Shown one piece after another: positions 46,401 to 57,025 of a stretch of DNA of 64,000 nucleotides. Each line of letters opens with the position of its first letter. The stretch's first letter is position 1. Under the pieces are notes generated by a model. The model saw only the letters and a program-made list of their open reading frames with translations. It made no database searches and had not been told where the DNA came from. The translations under genes were made by a program, and so were the position numbers. This DNA is from Golubevia sp. BC0850 (Eukaryota; Basidiomycota; Exobasidiomycetes; Golubeviales; Golubeviaceae): assembly GCA_012976225.1 (NCBI GenBank), contig JAAVVG010000027.1, forward strand, positions 62,001-126,000, in the 5' to 3' direction.

Positions 46401-48340
46401 CTTCCATCTTCAGATTGTCTAACTTCACTCCCGGGAGAGAAAAGTTGAGAGAATTCTTCTTCGTCGGCCTGACTTGAATTGGTACTGACAATCAAAGTAG
46501 GTCTTCTCTTCTTCTTTGGGATTTCTACTTTCTCCGTTGATTCCTCTAAAGTCAGTTTCAGAGCATTGTCAACTTCTAAGTCGTCCTCTTCGTAGTTGCT
46601 GCTACTTTCAGAAGTGCTAGTTGCATCCGACTTCTCTCTCTTCCTTTGGTGTCTGAGGTTCTCCTCTTCTTGTTGAACTTCTTGGGATTTGATCCATTCT
46701 TCGGTTTCACTTCTTGGTAATCCAACCGCTAATCTTTCGACTGACTTGTGAACCACAGCCTTGGGGTTTCCAGAAGAAGGATTTCCAGGAGCACTACCAC
46801 CTCTGCTCATTTCGACAGAAGAGACTCCCAAACTTCTCTCGATTCCCAGACTTTTCCTTCTTTCCTCTGGTAATTTGACATTGACACTGCCAGGGGTGAG
46901 AACGTTGCTAGTAGCCATAGTCCAACCAGATTTAGCAGTTCCAGGATCAGAGAAGAGAGGAGAGAAAGGAGTTCTTGGAGAGGAATGAGAGTTTGAAGGT
47001 GAAGCTCCACCTGGATTACGGTTCGAGATGCTGCTCTCCAATCCATCACTGAAAGAGGAACTGATAGCGCCAATAGAAGGTCTCTGAGAGTGGGAGAATC
47101 TAGAAAATCTACTCGTAGGAGGTAGATTGAATTTAGAATTGGAAGTTGAAGTTAAGATCTCCTTTCTATCATTTGAGACCACCGAGACCATTGATTCATC
47201 TTCTTCACCGGCCGTTTCAAAACTTTCAAAACTTTCTCTCTTTCCATTGTTGGTTCCGTTTCCATCGGTAGAAGGTCTGGTGTTGGCAGTTTCGAAACTT
47301 TTCCCACTGACATTGCTGTTCCCAGTATCTGGTCTCTTCGTACGACTTGGGTTTCTACTTCTTGAAGATGAGGTTCTGGCTTTAGAGAATGAAGGTCTTG
47401 TATTTTCGTCATCTGGCATAGGTGGTGGTTGAGGTTGAGAAGAAGTTCCATCGAGATCTAAACCCAAAGCGTTCACTTTGTCTGATTTCTTGTTTGACAA
47501 AACTGGAAGTGGTACTGGAGGTAACGGATCGGTAGGAGGACTTCTAAACCTAGATTTGGGTAATTCGACCGTAGTTAATGGGACTGAAGAAGCCATAACC
47601 TTCTGCATGCTGGGAGACAAAGGCAAAGCTTCTCCCGTCATTGGATCAGTTCCGAAAGGAACTTCCTCATTGAAGTCTGGGTTGATAGAAGCTGAACGTC
47701 TAGTTGCTGAAAGTGGAGTTAGAGGTAAAGCTCCATCATCTCCTTCTTCTTCAGATTGATGACTGACTTCAGTATCAGGTGAAAAGACACTGATCTCTTG
47801 GGGATTCGAATCTTTCTTTGAATGAGATTTGAGTTTGAGAGCTAACGGAGTTGGAGGACCTTTTCTTGAAGACCAATTTGCTGATGACATTCCTCTAGGT
47901 GGTTGAGGTGATGGAGGTGAAATTGAAATCTTCATTTCGTTCTGTTGAGGTTGAGGGACTGGTAGTTCAACTCCAACCATCTTAGAAACCTTAGCTCCAC
48001 CTAATTGAATCACTTTAGTCTTCTTTTCCAATTTGGAAACGTAATCGAAGCTTAAATCTAAATCTACTGATTGGTCTAGGTTTCCATTTCCATTTGGTCC
48101 TTCCACTTCGGGTCTTTGAAATGATAGCTGATTTGAAGCTCCCTTTGCTAGAGAAGCTGAGAAATGATAGGCTGAAGGTAACTCTTCCTCGGGTTTCTCC
48201 TTTAAGAGATTGTCTTGCTTCGGTCTTGGATTTCCACCATCTTTTCCAGTCGAGGCCCCACCTTCCGTCTCAACTACCCTGTCATTGTCGTAGAAATCCT
48301 TGAGAGTGCGATTGGGATGTTTTGAAGAGGAGATTGGCAT
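43442..48340 (-). CDS. Giant serine-rich fungal protein with two C-terminal membrane segments
   Basis: This is a single open frame of about 1,630 residues from ATG 48340 (MPISSSKHPNRTLKDFYDND). The frame stays open upstream to 48565, but the 48340 start has a better N-terminus. Most of the protein is disordered and rich in Ser, Pro, Asn and Lys, with many Arg-Arg-x-Ser-type phosphorylation-like sites. Two hydrophobic segments lie near the C-terminus: FFAGCLGMPWLWLIGGWWLG (about 44430-44370) and SVVAGLFVFGAWGVAMLYLV, which ends three residues before the stop. A long Ser-rich region with a WLIGGW-type segment and a C-terminal anchor recalls unnamed serine-rich proteins conserved across fungi; that recollection is not verified. 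I assign no function. Confidence 0.75.
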   Translation of the reverse strand: MPISSSKHPNRTLKDFYDNDRVVETEGGASTGKDGGNPRPKQDNLLKEKPEEELPSAYHFSASLAKGASNQLSFQRPEVEGPNGNGNLDQSVDLDLSFDYVSKLEKKTKVIQLGGAKVSKMVGVELPVPQPQQNEMKISISPPSPQPPRGMSSANWSSRKGPPTPLALKLKSHSKKDSNPQEISVFSPDTEVSHQSEEEGDDGALPLTPLSATRRSASINPDFNEEVPFGTDPMTGEALPLSPSMQKVMASSVPLTTVELPKSRFRSPPTDPLPPVPLPVLSNKKSDKVNALGLDLDGTSSQPQPPPMPDDENTRPSFSKARTSSSRSRNPSRTKRPDTGNSNVSGKSFETANTRPSTDGNGTNNGKRESFESFETAGEEDESMVSVVSNDRKEILTSTSNSKFNLPPTSRFSRFSHSQRPSIGAISSSFSDGLESSISNRNPGGASPSNSHSSPRTPFSPLFSDPGTAKSGWTMATSNVLTPGSVNVKLPEERRKSLGIERSLGVSSVEMSRGGSAPGNPSSGNPKAVVHKSVERLAVGLPRSETEEWIKSQEVQQEEENLRHQRKREKSDATSTSESSSNYEEDDLEVDNALKLTLEESTEKVEIPKKKRRPTLIVSTNSSQADEEEFSQLFSPGSEVRQSEDGSNRWPQSPLLLSPTTLNQDVPALPLDQLPQKALTTRRAMTSVDRSRPSQPSELEGDGGIGLGLELDGMGLGLGPRCSLSLPASSSLRKFHSENSLRGNYLQSTVPKKDHFEVDMSPDLGRNVDQELEEDGFGGLKPKTQKKPGLSLASPLKGNVNLPDPPMTAPLLNGWRKSENGISGNEVGTSPSMTSSLEGFACHVTPPVPSAINLNSSVQVRRASFTHDYNTATAQTNSDIHQLPVEDKSNTSNGRWSSRFWSVASSAGLTSVLSSKRNSENLPAKEQGPISKPGQMKSLNLVNKRNVDSRRAAEISSQQSHRRSRSREDLTNLISQNGNEKDGIASAPASSAFGSNPTFESNSTNSTSPTTQNSSSVTSRKQKRTSRIRYISNGDGNGNEFRLDMNGFNQVEEKKVFDPLDLLKSPRVRDSPTGQTPDIHSGLPISRSKWGVLPQNDESHEQIEAQEEMERNRRRHSSILPIKESDSGEVPLWMRGQDDGGLQASRDRLRLLASQTMPGATLPHQYLAVEGVRKRVTTSRPSHRPTSSTSAIPTASIVPFGWTSVKNRRSSMMHTGTLIRDSNGIPLTTRFAPGTNVSPEDQDQTDSEFPTSGRPMSIFVPTSSIEAHLLRNSGLKLGKSQRFSILNHFTPKTVLESSKPSKTLFFAGCLGMPWLWLIGGWWLGEDGLIITNGLERIEMWQHEASMRKDGIEDESFGHSAEQSEQLSETTLNEDPNVQINSDRERSSSLPPTSNTRRESFRRSGSAPPEIISMPSKSMAKMRSHSTLRSISSSNGSMISPTSESIPKRRTESIASILALKPEVAFFQSPIRPIPEGWIEGKESPRIDNEDGGFGFEVQKASGVDQNSRFEGSSSSLHSRKKSRSTINMGVENQLKVFSGSFQPSSTFEEEDEDQVEGGKSSSKNKVSPNQVSKINQKPLTAHQTTCDRLLNYLVYLGNLDRFVLYNRIASVVAGLFVFGAWGVAMLYLVSNF

Positions 48341-49082
48341 TGTTGGAATGTTCGTAGTTCTGAAGGAAGTTGTCCCTGTGGGAAACGGAGGGGAGACGGC
48401 GTTAGTATGGGATTTGCGGTAGCACTCTGCTCTCTCGAAACAGAGGCTTGAAGAACGTTCTTTATTTGATTTGGTGATGTGCTCCAGAAGACAGAGGAGT
48501 TGGACCTCTACAGAGAGTAGATCTGAATGAGGTAGGGTCCAGAGAAGGCTGACCACCCATAGCACGATCTACCACCAACATGGGCTGACCATAACCCAAC
48601 CCTACTGTTCTGAATCGAACAAGCCAGAAAAGACACGGCCAATGCTACCATCGACAGCTTTCATACGCTCCATCCCTCTCCATCACCTGACGAACTCGAC
48701 TCCTTCCCCCCCCCCTCCATCCCCTCTACCTTTGCCAGCAGCCAAGGTTTCAAACTTACAAAGATCTATATCCCACCTACAACTGAACTGTTATTCGTTA
48801 AGATCGAGAAGACTAAAGAATTGAAACCCCCCTGTTGTTTGGTCAAGGAGCTTGAGAGGAAGATGGTGTTGGGTTGGTTGATGCTGTTATTGTTTGAGTT
48901 GACCGATGTGAACTATCGGGATTAAATAATTGTTATTAAAGAGAATGGGTTAGAGGGATCGAACTTTGTTGAGACTGGGTGTCCGTAAGTGGAAATTGAA
49001 GCAAAAGCGGAGAGTGAGAGTTGCGAGTTGAAAATATTAAAGAAAGTGAGATTGTCTAAGCTTGAAGCAGTAGATTGAGATT

Positions 49083-49167
49083 AGATTATAAGAATAAGAA
49101 TCAAAAAAGAGAGTGAAGTTTGAGCAAAAGATTATAAGAAATAGAATCAAAAAAGAGAGTGAAGTTG
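49083..49167. repeat. Direct duplication of a ~39-bp unit
   Basis: The unit beginning AGATTATAAGAA and ending GAGAGTGAAGTT occurs at 49083-49121 and again at 49129-49167, separated by about seven bases. The copies differ at only a few positions. Confidence 0.7.
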
Positions 49168-49639
49168 GCTTGTTTGAAGGGCAGGAGGTAGACCGTTTGT
49201 TTCAAATTGAGACCAGAAGGAGAATCGATTCTAGAACATTAGAAGTTGAGGTTAGGAGTTTCTTCCGATTGGTGGGCCTAACTTGATCCAAGAAATAGAG
49301 AGAGAGAGAGAGTAAAGAAATGGAGAGAGTTGGTGTCAAGATGGAAATGTTAAGGGGGACAACAGCAGTCGATCGCCGATGGGTGCTGCTTGTTTTTCAG
49401 ATTCAGTTTCCTTCATCTTGCGCTGAAAATAGAGTTTCCCTAGAGAGGAATGACGAGTTTTGCGGGAGGGAAGGAAGATTCAGACAGGTCAGAAGTCGCG
49501 TTCTCCTCCTCGACTTCAGGATCACGTGTCGCTCCATGGTTTGGTTTCGTCTTCCGGTCTACTTTTCATACCCTCTGTACATAAATTCCTTATTTTCACG
49601 AGTCCTTGGAGAGCACGATTCGAAAATGGGCAAACTTTG

Positions 49640-49761
49640 TGTAAAAGTTTGTAAAAGAAAAGGGGAGACATTTTCACATATTTTACAAAAAAATTTGCTA
49701 CTTTTACATTCATTTCTACCTGAGTGTGTAAAAGTATGCAACAGTATTAACCGTCTCCCCT
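49640..49761. repeat. Inverted repeat flanking TGTAAAA boxes
   Basis: AGGGGAGAC at 49661-49669 has its perfect reverse complement at 49753-49761. In and beside the 83-nt loop there are five TGTAAAA or TTTTACA boxes (49640, 49650, 49681, 49701, 49727), in orientations + + - - +. It could be a folded transcript, a small terminal-inverted-repeat element remnant or a protein-binding array. Confidence 0.5.
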
Positions 49762-50030
49762 AGTAAAGGAGAGAAACAGGAGAAGAGAGAGATGATTCTG
49801 TCGAGGAAAGGTGGCAACCCTTCTTTTTCGACTCCCAAACCTTCCCATCACTTCCTCTCCGTATCTGCTGGCTCATTTCTGAGGATGGCATAGAGAGTTC
49901 AAGCTACTCGTTTTTCCAGAACTCTTCCAGGAAATTCATGGGGTCGACTAACCGTGGTACTTTACCAATTTTTACGTGTAGAGTGTAGACAGTTCCCCTT
50001 TCTTTTCGAATCAGTGATGTACATACCTTG

Positions 50031-50350
50031 ATAAGCACCAGTCCTACGTCAAGATGTGCTTATAAAGAGTTGTGCTTGTCATCAAACCCCTATGAAAGTA
50101 CATGTTCACCGATTTGGAGCGATTATAAGCATTTCCCCCCCCCCCCAAGCACATTTTTGCCCTCTGACCCATTCCCAAGACTTAGAAACACAGTTTTATT
50201 CACCTAGATCGCTGAAAATCGACATTCCTTCCACTGAAATATACTTATGGGACGTGTGCTTCTGAATCTTTGGAGCTGGAGAAAAATGTGCTTCTAGAGG
50301 CGAAAAACACCTATACTCAGTCGAATCTGCTTACAAAGGAGTGTGCTTAT
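50031..50350. repeat. Dispersed GTGCTTAT motif cluster
   Basis: GTGCTTAT or close variants occur at about 50056, 50072, 50256, 50287 and 50343. Inverted copies (ATAAGCAC or AAGCACAT) occur at about 50031 and 50147. A longer unit, TGCTTAYAAAGRGTT-like and followed by a second TGCTT, appears at 50056-50080 and 50327-50350. Confidence 0.5.
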
Positions 50351-50587
50351 AACAGTCCACTGTGAGCATTTGCTAGAAATTGCTCCCTTGAGAGTGTGTA
50401 AGCGGAACTTTGGGGTGGAGGGTGCGCATTGCCAGTCGAAACGCAGAAAGTCATGGTGACTTCGCCAGCTCTTGAGCAAAAGACGTTTTCCTGAGAATCA
50501 AGCGAGGAAGGGAACAAATGTGTGAGACGGGCGAGAACAAAAAAGGAAGGTCCGAAGGGAACTAGAGGATGTGTCCACAAAAGAGAA

Positions 50588-50694
50588 TCTCCCCTCAGTG
50601 ATTCGAACACTGGGCCTCGGCAGCTTTCGCTTGATTCTTGACAGAATCTGATTACAATTACAATGCCACGCTCTTCCAACTGAGCTAAGGAGAG
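50588..50694 (-). tRNA. tRNA-Tyr (anticodon GTA) with intron
   Basis: Minus-strand folding gives acceptor CTCTCCT paired with AGGGGAG, D arm GCTC-AGTTGGAA-GAGC, anticodon stem TGGCA paired with TGCCG, and T arm CAGTG-TTCGAAT-CACTG. The loop TTGTAA places GTA as the anticodon. A 34-nt intron follows position 37 (50657-50624), the standard eukaryotic site. Eukaryotic tRNA-Tyr genes usually carry an intron, which supports the call. A pyrimidine-type Pol III terminator was not checked. Confidence 0.92.
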
Positions 50695-50725
50695 CTAATA
50701 ATGGTTGATGTTGATATGTGTGTAT

Positions 50726-50875
50726 TCAGATAATGAATCCTTGCAGTAATTCCTCCCTTCCACAGCCAGTTTTACATATCTCGATGAGCTCAGTCTGAAC
50801 GTCAGTCTCAATATGATGTGACAAAGTCACAGAAGCTAGAAGAAGAGCCAAGAGGATTGAAAATGATTTGACCAT
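50726..50875 (-). CDS. Small secreted peptide, 49 residues
   Basis: ATG 50875 opens a 49-codon frame ending at TGA 50726-50728. The N-terminus is a clear signal peptide (MVKSFSILLALLLASVTLS). The mature part is about 30 residues, acidic, with two cysteines in the pattern C-K-T-G-C, and ends GFII. A TATA box (TATAAAA) lies about 90 bases upstream. There is no CAAX box, so it is not a typical basidiomycete pheromone precursor. No family is recognised. A possible GTAAAA donor lies in the CKTGC region, so the C-terminus could differ if the gene is spliced. It lies 31 bp beyond the tRNA gene. Confidence 0.5.
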   Translation of the reverse strand: MVKSFSILLALLLASVTLSHHIETDVQTELIEICKTGCGREELLQGFII

Positions 50876-50961
50876 GATTTTCACTGGAGTGTTGATGAAG
50901 TAAAAGGAGGTGTCGATGTGAGGAGGAGGAACAAATTCGGTAGTCGACCATCACCCCCTTC

Positions 50962-50968
50962 TTTTATA
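50962..50968 (-). promoter_or_regulatory. TATA box of the small secreted peptide gene
   Basis: TATAAAA on the minus strand, 87-93 bases before the ATG at 50875, gives a plausible core promoter. Confidence 0.5.
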
Positions 50969-51731
50969 GCCACCAGCCCTCCGAGGCAACGTTTTCGTTT
51001 TGATTAAGTTCGCCCCTTTTATTCTGCCTCTCCTGTCAATGTAGACTATATGTATGTATCCATTGAACTGGAAAACTTGCACATTCGACAGAACTTTTCG
51101 ACTCGAGCGATCTCGTTGACGCGTTACTAAATTAACCCCTTTGGACTCCCTTTGTTCTCAATCCTTTGGTATTCCGCCCGTCGCCAACTTCAATTGAATT
51201 TGTTTCCATTGACACAAGTCCGCCTACATACACAATGTATAGAACACGAACAATGACGAAACAGAGGTCCCAAGATCGCCAAAGAAATCGAGTGCCCTCA
51301 CACAGCCATCTATCTTCATTTCCAGATCCAAGTCAAAGAACCAGGATCAGGATATTAATATTTCGAAAACAAAAGCATCGGGTAAGAAGTCGGAAACAAA
51401 GACAAAGAGAGAGAGAGAGAGAGCGGGTGAGGAAGACACGCGAGAACGAACGAAAGGGAACAAGAAAAGGTAGGTGGGTTGAGGTCGATACAAGAAGGTA
51501 ATAATAATAAGGGGAACCCCAAGAAAAAAAACCTACTATCTGGAAAAGAAACCAAAGAAGAGAGAGGGGGGTAAAGAAGAGACGGAGCAGGTTTGAAAAA
51601 GGGTATAGAAGAGAGGGGATAAAGTTGATAATAAGCTAACTTAAGAGATGAGACTTTACTATTTTAAATTTTCGTTGATTGTTATTCGTTTGGTTTTGGT
51701 TTGAAACTTTTGTGTGTTTCTGTTTGGGTTC
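50969..51731. other. Intergenic with GA microsatellite
   Basis: A (GA)n tract lies at about 51406-51423 within purine-rich sequence. A plus-strand open frame at 51166-51501 is Arg-rich because of this tract and is not supported. The right end is the 3' region of the gene ending at 51732. Confidence 0.5.
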
Positions 51732-54700
51732 TTAATCTTCATGAGCACTATAAAAGGAGCTAACATTTGAACTTCTACCTTCCCTCCTCTTATCAATAGA
51801 ATTTGGAGAGCTCTTCTTGTTATTATAAGAGCTAAAAGTTGAAGTTGAAAGTCTTGAATTGTCATTCTGAAAACTCAAACCATCAATTTTCTTAGCCGGT
51901 TGTAAGAAACCATTTGAAACCGATTTTTCTTCAGCACCTTCGTCTGCAGAAGCATAACCTTCACCTTCTCCATCAGCATCGATTTCACCATCGTTCTCCA
52001 AAGAATTATTAGCGGAAGTTTGATCGTTCTCGTTTTCAACTTCATGAGTTGACGAAATGTTCTTTCTAGGAGTTTGTTGAGAAACTTCATCTCTTGGGAT
52101 TTTCATCAAAGTTGCATCACCAGAGTTAGCGACTTCAGTTTCTGAAGAAGGTAAAGGATCTGATTCTTCATCTATATGACTTCGATTGTAATTCTTATAA
52201 GGTTCTTCAACTTCACCATCTAAAAGCCAACCAGCTACTAAACCACTTGATTCCATTTCCAAGAATTCATCGTCGTTATGATCTGCCATGGCTAAGATAG
52301 GTCTCTTAGCTCTACTGATTGGAAGAGATGGAACATCATTCTGAGAAGTGACATGATGTTGTAAACCGCTTGAAGGTTTCCTCGTTCTTCCAGCTAAGAT
52401 GGTTGAAGAAATAGGAGGAGGATCCGATCTCTTCCTATCGGTCGAAGTCCTAGTTCCATAACCATATCCTTTTCTAGAATGAGTAGCTTCGGAATCTTCA
52501 TCTGGTATGTCTTGAATTTCAGCCGAGTCAGGAGGAGCGACTCCAGCGAAAGCACCTGCAGTTTCTAAAGCCAGATTCAAAGATCTTGAAACCATCGATC
52601 TACATTCTTCGACAGTAGTTGCATTTCTCATTCTTCTTTCCAGTTCCGTTAAAGTTCTGACTGCATCTCTAGAGCCCAGAGAAGAAGAAATGGTTCTGGG
52701 TCTTGGACCTTGGAAACCCAAGATTTGAGTTGGAGTTGGAGTCTTCTCAGAAGGATCCGCTTGTCGATGAAGCTCTGAAGATTCTCTTTCTCTGTCTTTA
52801 GCTGCTTGTTCCTTTTCTCGGTTGAAGTCTCTAGAATTTGAGTTCCAAGCTGAAGGTGCGACTCTACCACCTGGCAAAACTCCAACAGTTTCATCTCTTT
52901 CAATCCCACTAAACCTGGTAGCATTCGAGCTATTAGATCTTTCCATCATAGCAGAATTATCGTGATCTCCAGAACTAGACCCATAATTAGCTGAGAATCT
53001 GTGACCTTCCGAATTTGGAGTGGTAGCTCCAGCTCTACTTCCAGGTCTTCCAGTACTAGATTGCCTACTATAAGTCCAAGGGATCTTTCTAGAAGGTGGC
53101 GGTTCTTTCGATTGAGGAGGTGGAGACGGAGGAGTTGCTGGTCTATTGGATTGAATTGGAGAACTTGAGAGTTCATCGGTTGACATGACTTGATTTTGAC
53201 CTTGCGATTCCGAGACTGGTTCTTCGTAAGGCCCAACAATCTTCGAGGGAGCCCCTGTCAAAGCAGCAGCAGCAGCAGCGGTTGTAGTTGAAGATCGTTG
53301 ATCGACGCTTCGATCTAGACTTGACATGTTGGTACCTTGAGCTGAAAGATCGGTAGAAACAGAGTCGTGTTGATTAACAGACCTATCGAATTCTTCTTCA
53401 TCTCTATCAGCTGATTCCACGATGTTCAATCCAGTAGGCCTATGATTGTTACTAGAAGTAGCCAAACTAGATTGACTTCCTCTTCTGATAGCATTCAAAG
53501 GTGGACTTGCAGTAGAGGAGCTGAACTTCCTTCCAAGAGACCCCCCAACTTGCTGTTGTTGATTCATTCTAGCGACTTGACTTGCGACAGAAGAACTGTC
53601 TGCGAAAGTGCTAGAAAGGTTGTCCTCAGAGACATGTCCATGTCCATCTCTTGAATAACCTCCCGATCCAGAACCTTCTGAGGCTCCTTTGAAACTTGAA
53701 GTCGAACCTCTGTTACTACCACTTCCAGTAGGAGTAGCGAAAGCTTCCTTTCCAGAAACGCTTCCACTTCCCTTTCTACCGAAGAGGTTTCTCATCCTAC
53801 CTCCTACACCTGAAGCTCTCTTATTAGCAACTGAAGTAGTGCCTTCGTTCGAATGAAGACTTGGAGTTTGAGATCTTTGACCTTGATTAACTTGAGGTGT
53901 ACCAGGTGGAGTGGAACTAAACAATTCCATCATTTCTCTAGTAGCCAAATTAGCAGAGACTTTAGATTCTCTAGGTTGAAGCTTTCCACTTCCAGCTCCC
54001 ATTGAGGCTAAATCTTTCCTTCCTCCTTTACCTTTTGGAGGCAATCCCATCAATTCTCTATCTTCATCATCTAGATCTTCGTCTCCTGCAAATCCACTCA
54101 TGACTTGATTGTTAGTGACCACTGGACTTGGAGATCGATAGCTACTTGGAGGTGGAGATGTGATCTTTGAACCATTCAATCTAACACTTCCACCTTTAGT
54201 CGATCCAGGTGTAGGTGGTAAATCGTTGTCTCGAAGACTCGATCTAGATTTCACTGTTGGAGCTGGAGATGGAAGTGGACTTGCTCTGGCTGAACTGGGT
54301 TCTGAAGATCGGGTTTCTAGAGGTGATAGGGTACCTGGGCGTCGACGAGAAGAACGCTTCTGAGAAGCTTCTTGTTCAGTGACCTAGGCGAAAAAGGAAG
54401 AGAGATGAAGAACATGTCGAAAAGATTCAATGATCCGTTTTACGATCGGAAGCTGTTCAAGAGTCAAGACCCACCTCGATAGTCCTCAGCCTGTTAGGAG
54501 TCAAAGAAACTTTCATAGTCCCAGGATTGTTAAGAGCAGCTTCGAAGTCCTGTCAAGGGTCGAAAAGGGAAATGAAAAGAATCAGTAAAGCGAGCACCTC
54601 CCTTTGCCCATCGTGTTTCCATTCATCTCTTCTCCTAATCCCCTCCTCTTCCTCTCCTCTCATCTCATCGAAAGAAGGAAGCTCACATCCTCAAACTCCT

Positions 54701-56631
54701 CATCTTCCAAGCCTTGTGTCCCAACAGTAGGTTGAACCAATGTCTGATTCAATTTCCCACCACTACTTCCACCATCCTGAGACATTCTCAAACTTCCTCT
54801 CCTCTTCCCACCAAAAATTTGATTCCCCCAATTTCTATCCGTACTAGTTCTTCTAGTTAAGCCAGAAGCACCACTAGTACTTGTAGTAGGACTAGTGACA
54901 GAAGAAGAAGTTTCAGAAAAAGTTGCATGATTAGAAGAAGAAGGAGTAGTAACTGAATGATCGATTTCGGTTGAATGAGAATTATGAGTTCCTATAGAAG
55001 TTCCTCTTTCATGAGAAGAAGATGTAGCCACTCCACTTGGGATTCTTTTAGTTCCAGAAGTAGCTGAAACTGAATTTCTTTTACCAGTTCCGAAAGATCT
55101 ACCTTCAACAGCTTCATCTCTATCTTTTTCATCCCATAGTTTTCTAGGTTTGAAACTCTTTTTACCAGCTTTTCCACCTTTACCTTCTCCTCCTTCTTCT
55201 AATCTCATTCTTTCGATTTCACTCTTGATTTCCATCTTTCCGTAAACGCTACTTAGGTTTTCATCTTCGGTCAAAGCAGCTACTAAATCATCTAAACTAG
55301 CTTCATCCGAATTATCCCTCTCGATAACGACTCCAACTTTCTGTAAGATGTATTCTCCAACGAATTCTAGAAGAGCTGTGACGTAGATTGCGACTCCTGG
55401 AGTGATGGTTGCGATTGGACGACCTTCAGATGACATGATATGTTGATCAGATAAAGATTGAGAGGTAGTATCTTCTAGATCTCCTAGGGTTGAGTAGTAT
55501 TGACAGCGAGTTCGGAGCTGAGGGGGTTGGCAGAGGGAAATGGTGAAGGCAAGAGGTGGGGTCAAGATTCATTCCTTGATAATCTTCCATCCTTTTGCAT
55601 TCTCATAGCTAGATCAACTGCGTTATCTCCTTTTGAATGCGAACGGAGGAAGTATCCCATTCCACCTTATCCCCAGCACCCGCATCCAGGTCGTCCTCCT
55701 TCTCACTCCTCGAACTCACCATTCCATAAGCGCTTCCAACGGGCCAGTTCTCAGTTCCATCCCATCTACTAGTAGCCATCAAACCCAAAGGAACTTTCCC
55801 ACCTTCAGCTCTTTTGCCATCTAAATAGCTTCTCAATTCCAATTCGGCTTCCAATACACTGTTCCTCGCCAAATTACTATTGTTCAACACTTTCAATACA
55901 CCATGAGTCTTGATCCTCTCTGTTGAAAGAGACTTTGCTGAACTTAAAATCATTAGTAAAAGTTCATCTAACAAACGATTGAGTGCTAAAAGCGTTGAAG
56001 ATTGAATTCGAGTAGGACGAGATTCAGAGATTAAAGAATTGGCTGATCTGGAGGAAATGTAGGAAGGTGGTGGAAGAGACGATGCCATACTCATACCATT
56101 TGATGGTGATGGTGATGATTTATTGAATTGTGAAGAAAGTATAGCTGTTGAGATTGAAGGGGATGGAGGTCGTAAAGGTCGATTGGGAGATGAAGAAGTT
56201 GATGGTTGGATGAAAGAAGAAGGTGGTGCAGATGAAGTTGGAGATTGATGTTGGTGATGATTGGAAGAAGTGATTGAATTTAAAGAAGTTGAAGTTGAAG
56301 GTCGAGGGAAAGAAGAAGAAGAAGAAGTTGAAGTTGAAGTTGTCATCGTTGTTGAAGGGTATCGGTTGATGGTGGTGGTGGAATTTGGATTGGAATTGGA
56401 ATTCGTCGCGGTTAAGGTATGATGATTGATGATATTACGAGTTGGTGGAATTGAGAAAGCGTTTAAAGTTGAATTGGGAATGGATTCAGTGGAAGAAGAA
56501 GATGAGATGGATGAAATTGAGGTAAGTGACGAGAATCGGTTAGATTGAGAGGAAGAGGCAGAGTTGCCAATCGGTGGTGTTAAACCTGATGAGATCGATG
56601 AAGTTATTTGATTTGTTGAGGTGAATGTCAT
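51732..56631 (-). CDS. Large low-complexity fungal protein with a conserved helical core
   Basis: ATG 56631 (MTFTSTNQI) opens a Ser/Thr/Asn-rich exon ending in an ordered helical block (LLALNRLLDELLLMILSSAKSLSTERIKTHGVLKVL; LARNSVLEAELELRSYL). The next exon (about 55519-54684) continues it: PGVAIYVTALLEFVGEYILQKVGVVIERD and LDDLVAALTEDENLSSVYGKM. A small exon (about 54550-54477; FEAALNNPGTMKVSLTPNRLRTIE) joins a long disordered exon ending at TAA 51732. Total is roughly 1,450 residues. The two helical blocks flanking a variable linker resemble a core found in unnamed proteins across fungi; this is recollection, not verified. No catalytic motif is visible and I assign no function. Exon phases agree across the four exons. 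Confidence 0.7.
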
Positions 56632-57025
56632 TAATTCATTGACATCCTAAAATGAAAATGAGCCAAAAGCGTCAAGAGATGGAACGGGATGCAATGGAAG
56701 AAGGGCGAAGCAGAAGCAGCTTCCCCAAAGCAGAGATAAACAACTTCCGGAACTGTTCCCCCTTCAACTCATCCTCCTCCCCGAATCAAATCCATTTGAA
56801 AATCTTTGATTCTGACCATTTTCCAATTTCTCGATTTGAAAATCCTCTTTGCCTTCATCGCATCATCCTCCCTCCAATCTCTCAAAATCACGCCCCTCGA
56901 TTTAGCGTCTTTTCAGAGCTCACGCTCAGAATAGTAGCACGAGCCCCTTGATTTTGCCACCCTTCACCTTCTGATTCTGCCACCCTTCACCTTCTGATTC
57001 CCATCACTTCTTTCTACGTCATGCT

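Larger units (their letters stand above)
48341..50587. other. Gene-poor stretch with small repeats
   Basis: No convincing protein gene lies here. The left part holds the promoter of the serine-rich gene (a C-run near 48707). A near-perfect tandem duplication (49083-49167), an inverted repeat with TGTAAAA boxes (49640-49761) and a cluster of GTGCTTAT-like motifs (50031-50350, with a C-run at about 50135-50146) are listed separately. Confidence 0.5.

Noticed and set aside
47152-47759. Open frames on both strands within the serine-rich gene
   Set aside because: Low-complexity Ser-rich coding sequence commonly leaves other frames open. No independent evidence supports them.
51166-51501. Arg-rich plus-strand open frame
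   Set aside because: Its composition comes from a GA microsatellite in the 3' region of the gene ending at 51732.
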